Assembly: GCA_019114265.1 (NCBI GenBank)
Contig: DXFV01000036.1
Span: 27,931 to 91,930, forward strand
DNA length: 64,000 bases
Source of the DNA: Anaerofilum faecale
GTDB taxonomy: Bacteria > Bacillota > Clostridia > Oscillospirales > Ruminococcaceae
Direction of reading: 5' to 3'
The position numbers and the translations under genes were made by a program. The notes beneath the pieces are model-generated. The model ran no database searches, was not told where the DNA came from, and saw only the letters and a program-made list of their open reading frames with translations. Positions 39,675 to 46,963 of the stretch are shown one piece after another (position 1 is the first letter of the stretch; every line of letters begins with the position of its first letter).

Positions 39675-42266
39675 TCACCACTTGTTGGCGCTGTTGTGGC
39701 GCTGGATGATGGCGGCGATCTCGCTGTTGGCCTGCTCCACCTCCTGGCGGAAGGTGCGGGCGGATACCCGCAGCGCGCCGTGGCCCAGGATGATGAGCTG
39801 CTCCATACCGTCCGATGTGGCCACCCGCACCCGCCGGTTTTTGCTCAGCTTGTAGGTGGCCTGTTCGATATACATATCGGCCGTTTCGGCCTCTTTGGTG
39901 TACACCACGTCGATGTTGTGGTAGCGCATCACCTCGCCGGTGTGGTGCACCTTATAGGCGTCGAACACCAGGATCACCGCGCACTGGCGGAACCCCTGGT
40001 AGTTGGACAGGATGTCCATCAGGCTCTGCCGGGCGGCGTCGAGGTTCTGGCGCGCCAGCTCTTTGAGATCGTCCCATGCAAAGAGTATGTTGTACCCGTC
40101 CACCAGCAAATATTCGTCCGCCGCCTCGAACACCATCGCGCCCAGCGGGCGGGTGGTGACCTGCGAGGGCAGCGGGGTGGTCCACTTGCCTTCCCCGTAG
40201 GTGCGGCGGAAGATCTCCTCCAGCTCCTTTTCCTCCTCGGCGCTGCCGCGGGCGGCGGGGGCACGCCGCACCGGCGCACTGCTCTGCTCCGGCTGGGCGG
40301 ACGGGCGCAGCGGGGTGACGAGGTGCTGGTACTTGTCCACCTCGTTCCACTTCACCACAAAGCCCGCGCCGTGGGAACAGAACACCGAATCGGCCGGATG
40401 GTCGGTGTCGGCGTCGGGATCGTAGCCGATACGCCCCAGCACCTGCGGCTGGTCATGGCAGGGAAAATAGCCTTTCAGCGTACATTGCAGACGCCCGTGC
40501 CCGTGGGTGTAGCCTGCCAGCTGGCGGGCGTAGTCCTGGATCTCCGCCACCGGCACGGTGCCCTCCAGCACCGCCGTCTCCCCTTCCTGGCGGGGAGGCG
40601 CAAAGCTGGCCGACATCCTTTGCAGGTCGGCCATGCCGCGGCCCACCGCATCGGGCGGGAGCTCCAGGCGGAAGGTGTAGTACGGTTCCAGCAAAACGCT
40701 TTCGGCCTTTCGCAGCCCCTGCCGCAGCGCGCGGAAGGTGGCCTGCCGGAAGTCGCCGCCCTCGGTGTGCTTGAGGTGCGCCTTGCCGGTGAGCAGCGTG
40801 ATGCGCAGGTCGGTGACCGGCATCCCGGCCAGCACGCCCGGATGCTCGCACTCGGCCAGATGGCTGAGGATCAGCCGCTGCCAGTTGCGGTCCAGCACGT
40901 CCTCGCTGCACCGGCTGTCCAGCTGGATGCCGCTGCCCGGCGCGCCCGGTTCCAGCAGCAGATGCACCTCGGCGTAGTGGCGCAGCGGCTCGAAATGCCC
41001 CACGCCCACCGACGGCGCTTTGATGGTTTCGCGGTACAGGATGCTGCCCGGGCCGAAGGACGCCTCCAGCCCGAACCGCTCCCGCAGGCGGCGCTGCAAG
41101 ATCTCCAGCTGCACCTGGCCCATCAGCTGCAGGTGGATCTGGCGCAGCGGCTCGTTCCAGGTGACGTGCAGCTGGGGGTCTTCCTCCTGCAGCTGGCGCA
41201 GCATCTGCAGGGCGGTGTGGGCGTCGAAGCCGTCCGGCAGCAGCACCTGGTAGTTCAGCACCGGCTGCAGCACCGGCGCGGCGGCGTCGGGCTGGTGGCC
41301 CAGCCCCTGCCCCGGGCGGGTGCGGGTCAGGCCGGTGACGGCGCACACGCCGCCCGCCGGCACCTCGTCCGCCGCGGTGAAGCCGGCGCCCGAATACAGG
41401 CGCAGCTGCGCGGCTTTTTCCTGCCATTGGCCCTGTTCGTCCTCGCCGCATAGGGTGTCGCGCACATGCAGCGCGCCGCCGGTGACCTTGAGGAAGGTCA
41501 GGCGTGCGCCCTGCGGGTCGCGCGCGATCTTGTACACCGACGCGCCGAAGGTGTGGGGATATTCCGGGCGGGGCGCGAACCGGCGCAGCCCCTCCAGCAG
41601 GGCGTCCACGCCGTCCAGCTTCAGCGCCGACCCATACCAGCAGGGGAACACCTTCCGGCTGCGCACCAGAGCCGCGATCTCCTCGTCGGTGGCCGCGCGG
41701 CCTTCGAGGTAGGCCTCCATCCGCTGCTCGCTGCACATCGCCAGTTCCTCCTCGCGCTGGGCGTCGGGCGCGGTGAAGTCGATGCAGCCGGCGTCCAGCT
41801 GCTTGAGCGAATCGGCCAGCGCCTTTCTGCCCGGGCCGGGCAGGTCCATTTTATTCACAAACAAAAATGCCGGTATATCGTATTCTTTCAGCAGGTTCCA
41901 GAGCGTGCGGGTGTGGCCCTGCACGCCGTCGGTGCCGCTGATGACCAGCACAGCCACGTCCAGGATCTGTAAGGTGCGCTCGGCTTCGGCCGAGAAGTCC
42001 ACATGCCCCGGCGTATCCACCAGCGTCACCTGCACGTCCTGCAGCGGCAGCAGCGCCTGCTTGGAAAAGATGGTGATGCCGCGCTCCCGCTCGGCCTCGT
42101 CGGTGTCGAGAAAGGCGTCCCGGTGGTCCACACGGCCCAGCTTCCGAAGGCACCCCGCTTTGTACAAAAGCGCCTCGGACAGGGTGGTCTTGCCGGCGTC
42201 CACATGGGCCAGCAGACCCGCACAAATGTGTTGTCCTGCGGTTGCTCCGCCTGTCCGTTCCCCCAT
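39675..42266 (-). CDS. TetM/EF-G-like translational GTPase fused to a Rae1/YacP-type NYN ribonuclease domain
   Basis: 863 residues. Residues 1-640 are a TetM-like translation factor: G1 HVDAGKTT (21-28), switch I ERGITI, G3 DTPGH (84-88, catalytic His kept), G4 NKMD (138-141), then EF-G-like domains II-V. After a charged linker (about 655-715), residues 718-863 match the YacP/Rae1 nuclease: YLLVDGYNI, VFDAY, KEAETADMYIE and ATSDGMEQL hold four acidic residues (Asp723, 769, 797, 819). Rae1 cuts mRNA in the ribosomal A site, where TetM-like factors also bind. The TetM loop that displaces tetracycline is replaced (LKHTEGGDF). ATG 42266 has AGAGGAGG upstream. Confidence 0.93.
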   Translation of the reverse strand: MGERTGGATAGQHICAGLLAHVDAGKTTLSEALLYKAGCLRKLGRVDHRDAFLDTDEAERERGITIFSKQALLPLQDVQVTLVDTPGHVDFSAEAERTLQILDVAVLVISGTDGVQGHTRTLWNLLKEYDIPAFLFVNKMDLPGPGRKALADSLKQLDAGCIDFTAPDAQREEELAMCSEQRMEAYLEGRAATDEEIAALVRSRKVFPCWYGSALKLDGVDALLEGLRRFAPRPEYPHTFGASVYKIARDPQGARLTFLKVTGGALHVRDTLCGEDEQGQWQEKAAQLRLYSGAGFTAADEVPAGGVCAVTGLTRTRPGQGLGHQPDAAAPVLQPVLNYQVLLPDGFDAHTALQMLRQLQEEDPQLHVTWNEPLRQIHLQLMGQVQLEILQRRLRERFGLEASFGPGSILYRETIKAPSVGVGHFEPLRHYAEVHLLLEPGAPGSGIQLDSRCSEDVLDRNWQRLILSHLAECEHPGVLAGMPVTDLRITLLTGKAHLKHTEGGDFRQATFRALRQGLRKAESVLLEPYYTFRLELPPDAVGRGMADLQRMSASFAPPRQEGETAVLEGTVPVAEIQDYARQLAGYTHGHGRLQCTLKGYFPCHDQPQVLGRIGYDPDADTDHPADSVFCSHGAGFVVKWNEVDKYQHLVTPLRPSAQPEQSSAPVRRAPAARGSAEEEKELEEIFRRTYGEGKWTTPLPSQVTTRPLGAMVFEAADEYLLVDGYNILFAWDDLKELARQNLDAARQSLMDILSNYQGFRQCAVILVFDAYKVHHTGEVMRYHNIDVVYTKEAETADMYIEQATYKLSKNRRVRVATSDGMEQLIILGHGALRVSARTFRQEVEQANSEIAAIIQRHNSANKW

Positions 42267-42302
42267 AAAAAGTCCTCCTCTTGTGAAAATACAGCATGTA
42301 AC

Positions 42303-42331
42303 AGTATACCACACGGGGAGGAGATAGTCGA
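42303..42331 (-). promoter_or_regulatory. Candidate internal promoter of the GTPase-nuclease gene
   Basis: Minus-strand TCGACT (42326-42331), 17-bp spacer, TATACT (42303-42308), about 40 bp before the start. It would allow expression independent of the MerR gene upstream. Confidence 0.5.
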
Positions 42332-42355
42332 GAGACCGCACAGCCGATGTTGATT

Positions 42356-43180
42356 TCACCTCCTGGGCTTCACCGGGATCTCGATGCGGGTGATGTACCG
42401 GTCCATGCTCTCGATCACCGTCTCGTTGATGCCGGTCTCGTAGGAATAGTCCCACAGCTCCAGGCCGTTTTCCTCTGCATAGCGCAGGATCTTTCGGTAG
42501 GTCCCGGGCAGGCGGTCCCACGAGCCCTTGCAGTGGGCGCACAGGTATTCCCCCGCCGGCTGGATGTGCAGGTCGGGCGCGGCTTTCAGCTGCGGGACCT
42601 GCACGAAAACGGCGCGGTAGTCCTCGAAATCGCCCCGGAGGATGCTGGCGGTGGGGATCATCGCGCCGTAGCACACGCCGTACATGCGCCCGGCGCGGCG
42701 GCGTCCCATCTCGTCCAGCAGCATCTCCATCTCCTTTTCCGGCGCGGTGTTCTTTGTGGTTTGCAGCGTCACCAGCGGCTGCGCCTCCCTGTGCACGACC
42801 GAAATGGCGGAGAGGTCGAGCGTGCGCAGGGTTTCCAGCTCCCGCATCTGCCGGCGCAGCGCGCGCTGGATGTCCAGCAGATGCTGGATGGTGCGGTCGA
42901 TCTCGGAGGATTTCTCGTTCAAAATCGCATACAGGCTGTCTGGTGTGCGGTTCTGGATAAAGGCGGCGATCTCGGGGATGGACACGTTCAGCTCCCGCAG
43001 CATCAGGATGCATTCCAGCGTGGAGCTTTGGCGGTGGGTGTAGCAGCGGTATCCGTTCTTCTTCACCACCGCCGGCCGGAACAGGCCGATGGTGTCGTAC
43101 CACATCAGCGTCTTTTTGTTGATCCCATGCAGCGCCGCGAACTGGCCGATGGTGAACAGTGCGGTGTTTTCCTGTGACAT
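42356..43180 (-). CDS. MerR-family regulator with GyrI-like effector domain
   Basis: 274 residues. The MerR winged helix is at about 8-75: FTIGQFAALHGINKKTLMWYDTIGLF, read in two helices, then the wing NGYRCYTHRQ. A coiled helix (80-125) leads to a GyrI-like ligand pocket (130-274) with VFVQVPQL and a late ETVIESMDRYITRIEIPV. This is the BmrR-type layout that senses drugs or lipophilic cations. It is divergent from a MATE pump across a 19-bp-spacer promoter with a palindrome, so it very likely activates that pump. Confidence 0.92.
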   Translation of the reverse strand: MSQENTALFTIGQFAALHGINKKTLMWYDTIGLFRPAVVKKNGYRCYTHRQSSTLECILMLRELNVSIPEIAAFIQNRTPDSLYAILNEKSSEIDRTIQHLLDIQRALRRQMRELETLRTLDLSAISVVHREAQPLVTLQTTKNTAPEKEMEMLLDEMGRRRAGRMYGVCYGAMIPTASILRGDFEDYRAVFVQVPQLKAAPDLHIQPAGEYLCAHCKGSWDRLPGTYRKILRYAEENGLELWDYSYETGINETVIESMDRYITRIEIPVKPRR

Positions 43181-43192
43181 GGCGGCGCCCCC

Positions 43193-43223
43193 TTGACTGT
43201 ACAGTTACTGTATGGTTTATTGT
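43193..43223 (+). promoter_or_regulatory. MerR-type promoter of the MATE gene
   Basis: TTGACT (43193-43198), 19-bp spacer, TATTGT (43218-43223). The spacer holds the perfect inverted repeat TACAGT-T-ACTGTA. Overlong 19-bp spacers with a central dyad are the hallmark of promoters that MerR-family activators twist into shape. Confidence 0.85.
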
Positions 43224-43278
43224 ATCACACAGAGGCAGCCTGCTGCCAGAGTACAACGCATTTTATTGAGGAGACCGT

Positions 43279-44613
43279 ATGAAGAATCGTTTATCACAGG
43301 ATTTCAACACCTTTTCTCTGCTGCGGTTCGCGGCGCCCACCGTGGTGATGATGATGTTCATGTCGCTGTATCAGATGGTGGACGGCGTGTTCGTGGCAAA
43401 TTTTGTGGGGGAAACCGCGCTTTCGGCGCTGAATATCGTGTATCCCGTTCCCAGCGTGCTGATCGCCGTTTCGGTCATGCTGGCCACCGGCGGCAACGCC
43501 ATCATCGCGCGCAACATGGGCGAAGGGGAGAACCGTCTGGCCAAGGAGAATTTCTCCTTTCTGGTGCTGGTGGGCGCCGTGGTGGGCGCGGGTTTTTTGG
43601 TGTTCGGCCTGGTGTTTCTGGGGCCGCTGATCCGCCTGCTGGGCGCGACGCCGAACCTCTATCCCTACTGCCGCGACTATCTGCTCATCCTGGTGCTGTC
43701 GGCGCCGCTGGCCGTGTTCCAGATGCTGTTCCAGAACTTTTTCGTCACGGCCGGAAAGCCGCACATCGGGCTGGTGCTCACCATTCTGGGCGGCGTGGCC
43801 AACATCCTGCTGGACTATGTGTTCATGGCGGTGTTCCACTGGGGCGTGGCCGGCGCGGCGCTGGCCACCTCCATCGGCTATGCCATCCCCGCGCTGTTCG
43901 GCCTGTTCTATTTCACCTTTGCACGGCGCGGCACGCTGTATCTGGTGCGCCCTGTCTTTCGGGGCAGGGTGCTGCTGCACAGCTGCACCAACGGCTCGTC
44001 CGAGATGGTGAACAACCTGGCGGTGGCGGTGACCACCTTCCTGTTCAACATCCTGATGATGCAGTACGCCGGTGAATCGGGGGTGGCCGCCATCACCATC
44101 GTGCTGTACGCACAGTTCCTGATGACCTCGATGTTCATGGGATTTTCCAGCGGCATCGCGCCGGTGGTGAGCTACAACTACGGACGGCAGAACATCGCCC
44201 AGCTGCAGAAGGTGTTCCGCAGCAGCATCGGGACGGTGGCGGTGTCGTCCCTGGCGGTGTTCGTGGTGGCGGAGTTCTTTTTCGAGCCGGTGATCCGGGT
44301 GTTCTCGTCCTCCGGCAGCGAGGTGTTCCAGCTGGCAAAGCACGGCTTCGCGCTGTTTTCGGTGAGCTTTCTGTTCACCGGGCTGAACATCTTTGCGTCG
44401 GCGCTCTTCACCGCCTTTTCCAACGGCCGGGTGTCGGCCATCCTGTCCTTCCTGCGCACCTTCGTGTTTCTGGTGGCGTGTCTGCTGCTGCTTCCGCTGC
44501 TGTGGGGGGTGGACGGCATCTGGCTGGCGGTGCCGGCCGCCGAGGCGCTGGCCTTTGTGGTGTCGGCGGCGTATCTGGTGAAGCTGCGGCGGGTGTACCA
44601 CTACCACGACTGA
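43279..44613 (+). CDS. MATE-family multidrug efflux protein
   Basis: 444 residues with twelve hydrophobic segments. It begins DFNTFSLLRFAAPTVVMMMFMSLYQMVDGVFV across two stretches, as in Na+/H+-driven MATE pumps, and the second half repeats the pattern with SFLFTGLNIFASALF. It exports drugs or cationic compounds. TTGAGGAG precedes the ATG. It is controlled, by position, by the divergent MerR-type regulator. A terminator follows at 44631. Confidence 0.94.
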   Translation: MKNRLSQDFNTFSLLRFAAPTVVMMMFMSLYQMVDGVFVANFVGETALSALNIVYPVPSVLIAVSVMLATGGNAIIARNMGEGENRLAKENFSFLVLVGAVVGAGFLVFGLVFLGPLIRLLGATPNLYPYCRDYLLILVLSAPLAVFQMLFQNFFVTAGKPHIGLVLTILGGVANILLDYVFMAVFHWGVAGAALATSIGYAIPALFGLFYFTFARRGTLYLVRPVFRGRVLLHSCTNGSSEMVNNLAVAVTTFLFNILMMQYAGESGVAAITIVLYAQFLMTSMFMGFSSGIAPVVSYNYGRQNIAQLQKVFRSSIGTVAVSSLAVFVVAEFFFEPVIRVFSSSGSEVFQLAKHGFALFSVSFLFTGLNIFASALFTAFSNGRVSAILSFLRTFVFLVACLLLLPLLWGVDGIWLAVPAAEALAFVVSAAYLVKLRRVYHYHD

Positions 44614-44630
44614 CCTCCGGCGCATACGAG

Positions 44631-44667
44631 CAAAGCGGCGTCTGCATGGCAGATGCCGCTTTGTTTG
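44631..44667 (+). terminator. MATE terminator
   Basis: CAAAGCGGCGTCTGC pairs with GCAGATGCCGCTTTG, then TTTG. Confidence 0.75.
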
Positions 44668-44674
44668 GGGCTGT

Positions 44675-44729
44675 GCAAAGGCTCTGCCTTTGCGATCCGC
44701 GATTTTTTGAAAAAATCGAGTAAAACTTT
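44675..44729 (+). repeat. 3'-end element, copy 2
   Basis: GCAAAGGC-AGA-GCCTTTGC hairpin, then CCGCGATTTTTTGAAAAAATCGAG. Compared with the copy at 22111, the outer pair of the first hairpin changed from C-G to G-C on both sides, so pairing is preserved. Confidence 0.8.
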
Positions 44730-44778
44730 CCTCGCGGGCCGTTATACACGGCCCGTCAGGCTGTCCAATGAGCGATTT

Positions 44779-44823
44779 CCTTTGTGCGGAGGGACAGCTT
44801 CCCCTGGCAGGGGGAGGCTTTTG
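44779..44823 (-). repeat. Dispersed double-hairpin element, partial variant
   Basis: Degenerate reverse copy: GGGACAGCTTCCCCTGGCAGGGGGAGGCTTT. It faces the complete copy at 44852, giving a head-to-head pair. Confidence 0.65.
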
Positions 44824-44851
44824 ATCGAACGCCGCACCGCTGGTTTTCACC

Positions 44852-44906
44852 AAAGGCTTCCCCCTTGGGGGGAAGCTGTCGCCGCAGGCGACGGATGAGG
44901 GGAAAG
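44852..44906 (+). repeat. Dispersed double-hairpin element, copy 6
   Basis: AAAGGCTTCCCCCTTGGGG, hairpin GTCGCCGCAGGCGAC, ending GATGAGGGGAAAG. Confidence 0.85.
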
Positions 44907-44954
44907 CTTCTGGACGGCGCAAACCACCCTTTTTTCGGGCGGCTTTTGCAAATC

Positions 44955-44995
44955 CGCCGGCGTCCTGCAAACCGTCGGCAGGACGCCGGTTTTTG
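44955..44995 (+). terminator. Terminator insulating the MFS leader
   Basis: CCGGCGTCCTGC pairs perfectly with GCAGGACGCCGG, then TTTTT. It blocks reading from upstream just before the leader promoter. Confidence 0.85.
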
Positions 44996-45005
44996 TATGC
45001 CGCTC

Positions 45006-45035
45006 TTGACAATCCGCCCACAGAAGTGGTATCAT
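45006..45035 (+). promoter_or_regulatory. Promoter of the leader peptide/MFS unit
   Basis: TTGACA (45006-45011), 18-bp spacer, extended -10 TGGTATCAT ending at 45035. Confidence 0.8.
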
Positions 45036-45068
45036 CGAAGCAAAGTGAGAGAAAGGAGGGCGCACGGC

Positions 45069-45167
45069 ATGTTCTGGAAAACCATCAACATTCGGCTGAA
45101 AAAAGGCGATGGTTTTGCCCATACAGGGGATAGTGCGCCCTTTTGCTGGTCTGTGACGGTAGAATAA
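45069..45167 (+). CDS. Leader peptide of the MFS transporter gene
   Basis: 32 residues, starting MFWKTINIRLKKGDG and ending WSVTVE. AAAGGAGGG lies at ideal distance upstream, so it is surely translated. The second half of the gene (45126-45154) is the 5' arm of hairpin 1 of the attenuator that follows. Ribosome position on this peptide would therefore decide whether the terminator in front of the MFS gene forms. The layout is that of leaders in front of antibiotic-resistance genes controlled by ribosome stalling. The peptide itself need have no other function. Confidence 0.8.
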   Translation: MFWKTINIRLKKGDGFAHTGDSAPFCWSVTVE

Positions 45168-45246
45168 ATGTGAACAGACCAAACCACACAGGCGCACTGT
45201 CTCCTTTTCCGAATGCAGGATTTGTATGGGAAAAGGAGCTTTTTTT
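45126..45246 (+). promoter_or_regulatory. Attenuator: antiterminator and terminator in front of the MFS gene
   Basis: Hairpin 1: GGGGATAGTGCGCC (45126-45139) pairs with 45191-45204 over 14 positions (two G-U pairs), and TGGTCTGT (45147-45154) with ACAGACCA (45174-45181). Hairpin 2: CTCCTTTTCC (45201-45210) pairs perfectly with GGAAAAGGAG (45229-45238), then seven T, then the ATG. The two share 45201-45204, so they compete. The 3' arm of hairpin 2 is also the MFS ribosome binding site. Confidence 0.82.
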
Positions 45247-46332
45247 ATGCTGAATTGCAAAAAACAACTGCGCCGCATGTACGCCGTATCGGCGGGCGCC
45301 AGCTTTCAGATCGCCGGGGCGTCGTGGGTGGCGCTGCTGGCGGCGCGCGGCTTTTCGATGGTGGAGATCGGTCTGGCCGAGGGCGTGTTCCATCTCGTCA
45401 GCTTTCTGTTCGAGGTGCCGTCGGGCGTTGTGGCCGACGTGTTCGGGCGCAAGCGCGCGCTGCTGCTCAGCCAGTGCATGTTTGTGGCTTCGTCTGCCGC
45501 CATGCTGCTGTCGAACTCGATGGCCGGTGTGCTGGTGTGCATGGCGCTCAGTGCGCTGGGCTACAATTTTGCGTCGGGTTCGCGAGAAGCGCTGGCCTAC
45601 GAGACCCTGAAAGCCGAAGGCCGGGAACAGGAATACGACGCCTTTGCCGCCAACGAGATGATGATCTGGCGTATCGGAAACGCGGCGGCCACCCTGTGTG
45701 CCGGTCTGGCGCTGTGGATGGGATGGCGCAGAGCGTATCTGGTGGATCTTGTGCTGAACACGGGCTGTCTGCTGCTGATGATGGGCCTGCGCGAACCGCC
45801 GCGCGAGGTGTTCGCCGGCGGCTGCTGGCAGCGCGTGGCCGCCTCGGTGCGGGAGAGCATCGAGTTTCTTGTACATCGGCGCCAGGTGCGGCGTCTGATG
45901 CTCTTCAACGCAGGGGTGGGCGCAGTGGCCACCATGCTGCTGTTCCTGCTGCAGGCGCGCCTGCCTGCCATCGGGATGCCCGCCGCCCTGCTGGGCCCCG
46001 CGCTCTTCTGGATGGGCCTGGGCGGCGCGGTGGGAGCCCAGCTGGTTCGCTTCACCGGCGGCTGTTCCTATCGCAGGATCGCCGCGCTGTGCGCAGGCGG
46101 GGTGCTGCTGGCGGTGCTGCTGGCCGCCACGCCCTGGCCGGCGGCGGCCTGTGCGGGCGGGTTCTGCGCCGGTTTGCTCGACGACCTGCTCCAGGTGCGC
46201 ACCGATATCCGGCTGAACTCGATGTGTCCGTCGCAGCAGCGCGCCACCTTGCTGTCGGTGTCGTCGCTCTGCTTTTCGCTGGTGATGCTGGGGCTGGCTC
46301 CGGCGATGGGTGCGCTGTTCGGCGCATTGTGA
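45247..46332 (+). CDS. MFS-family transporter, probably drug efflux
   Basis: 361 residues, ten or more hydrophobic segments. The loop between helices 2 and 3 has GVVADVFGRKRALL, the MFS motif A (GxLaDrxGrkr). The family is broad (sugar or drug export), but its attenuated expression behind a translated leader argues for export of a ribosome-targeting antibiotic. It is shorter than typical 12-helix efflux pumps (about 400), mainly at the C-terminus. The ribosome binding site AAAAGGAG is buried in the attenuator stem. It ends at a bidirectional terminator with mgsA. Confidence 0.85.
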   Translation: MLNCKKQLRRMYAVSAGASFQIAGASWVALLAARGFSMVEIGLAEGVFHLVSFLFEVPSGVVADVFGRKRALLLSQCMFVASSAAMLLSNSMAGVLVCMALSALGYNFASGSREALAYETLKAEGREQEYDAFAANEMMIWRIGNAAATLCAGLALWMGWRRAYLVDLVLNTGCLLLMMGLREPPREVFAGGCWQRVAASVRESIEFLVHRRQVRRLMLFNAGVGAVATMLLFLLQARLPAIGMPAALLGPALFWMGLGGAVGAQLVRFTGGCSYRRIAALCAGGVLLAVLLAATPWPAAACAGGFCAGLLDDLLQVRTDIRLNSMCPSQQRATLLSVSSLCFSLVMLGLAPAMGALFGAL

Positions 46333-46434
46333 GAGAGGAAGGTATGCCGGACAAAACCGGAGCTGACCATTGAACAGATGGATATGACAGGAGCGCCGGC
46401 CCGTTCGAGACCGCGCACAGCTGGCAACACAACG

Positions 46435-46484
46435 AAAAAACCGCCGCCCGCAGCCTTGGTTTCGGCTGCCGGGCGGCGGTTTTT
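46435..46484. terminator. Bidirectional terminator between the MFS gene and mgsA
   Basis: AAAAACCGCCGCCCG pairs with CGGGCGGCGGTTTTT, with an inner GCAGCC/GGCTGC. A and T flanks serve both converging transcripts. Confidence 0.88.
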
Positions 46485-46501
46485 GCTGCCGTACAGGGGG
46501 G

Positions 46502-46909
46502 TCAGTTGTGGCGGGGATTGACGATGTTGCGCCATTCCAGGTCGCCGCGCTCCAGGCCGTGGATCAGCACCTCGGCGGTGGCGATGTTGGTGGCGATGGG
46601 GATGTTGTGCACGTCGCACAGACGCAGCAGGTTCATCTCGTTGGGCTCGTGGGGTTTCGCGCTGATGGGATCGCGGAAAAACAGCAGCAGGTCGATCTCA
46701 TTGCAGGCGATGCGGGCAGCGATCTGCTGGTCGCCGCCGTGCGTGCCGGACAGAAACCGCTGGATCGACAGACCGGTTGCCTCGCTCACCATTTTTCCGG
46801 TGGTGCCGGTGGCCACCAGTGTGTGCTGGCTCAGCACCCGGCAGTAGGCGATGCAGAACTGTACCATCAGTTCTTTCTTGGAGTCGTGCGCAATCAACGC
46901 GATGTTCAT
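46502..46909 (-). CDS. mgsA: Methylglyoxal synthase
   Basis: 135 residues. [14 protein letters not shown] is the family start (catalytic-region His and Asp); ATGTTGKMV and [16 protein letters not shown] hold the phosphate loop, and [14 protein letters not shown] the catalytic Asp and His. It converts dihydroxyacetone phosphate to methylglyoxal, a bypass of lower glycolysis used when phosphate is short. It is the last gene of the cell-shape block, after minD, an arrangement common in Firmicutes. Confidence 0.95.
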   Translation of the reverse strand: MNIALIAHDSKKELMVQFCIAYCRVLSQHTLVATGTTGKMVSEATGLSIQRFLSGTHGGDQQIAARIACNEIDLLLFFRDPISAKPHEPNEMNLLRLCDVHNIPIATNIATAEVLIHGLERGDLEWRNIVNPRHN

Positions 46910-46963
46910 GGGTATTCAGTCCTCCTGTTCCTCAAATCGTTTCCTGTTCGTATAAAAAACCGT

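Larger units (their letters stand above)
44614..45068. other. Intergenic region with terminators and repeats, upstream of the leader peptide
   Basis: Holds the MATE terminator (44631-44667), a 3'-end element (44675-44729), a double-hairpin element with a partial inverted partner (44779-44906), a second terminator (44955-44995), and the promoter of the attenuated MFS unit. Open frames here run through repeats and are not called as genes. Confidence 0.75.

Noticed and set aside
39675..42266. Tetracycline ribosomal protection gene
   Set aside because: The TetM-like fold is real, but the tetracycline-displacing loop is replaced and a nuclease domain is attached, so I did not call resistance.
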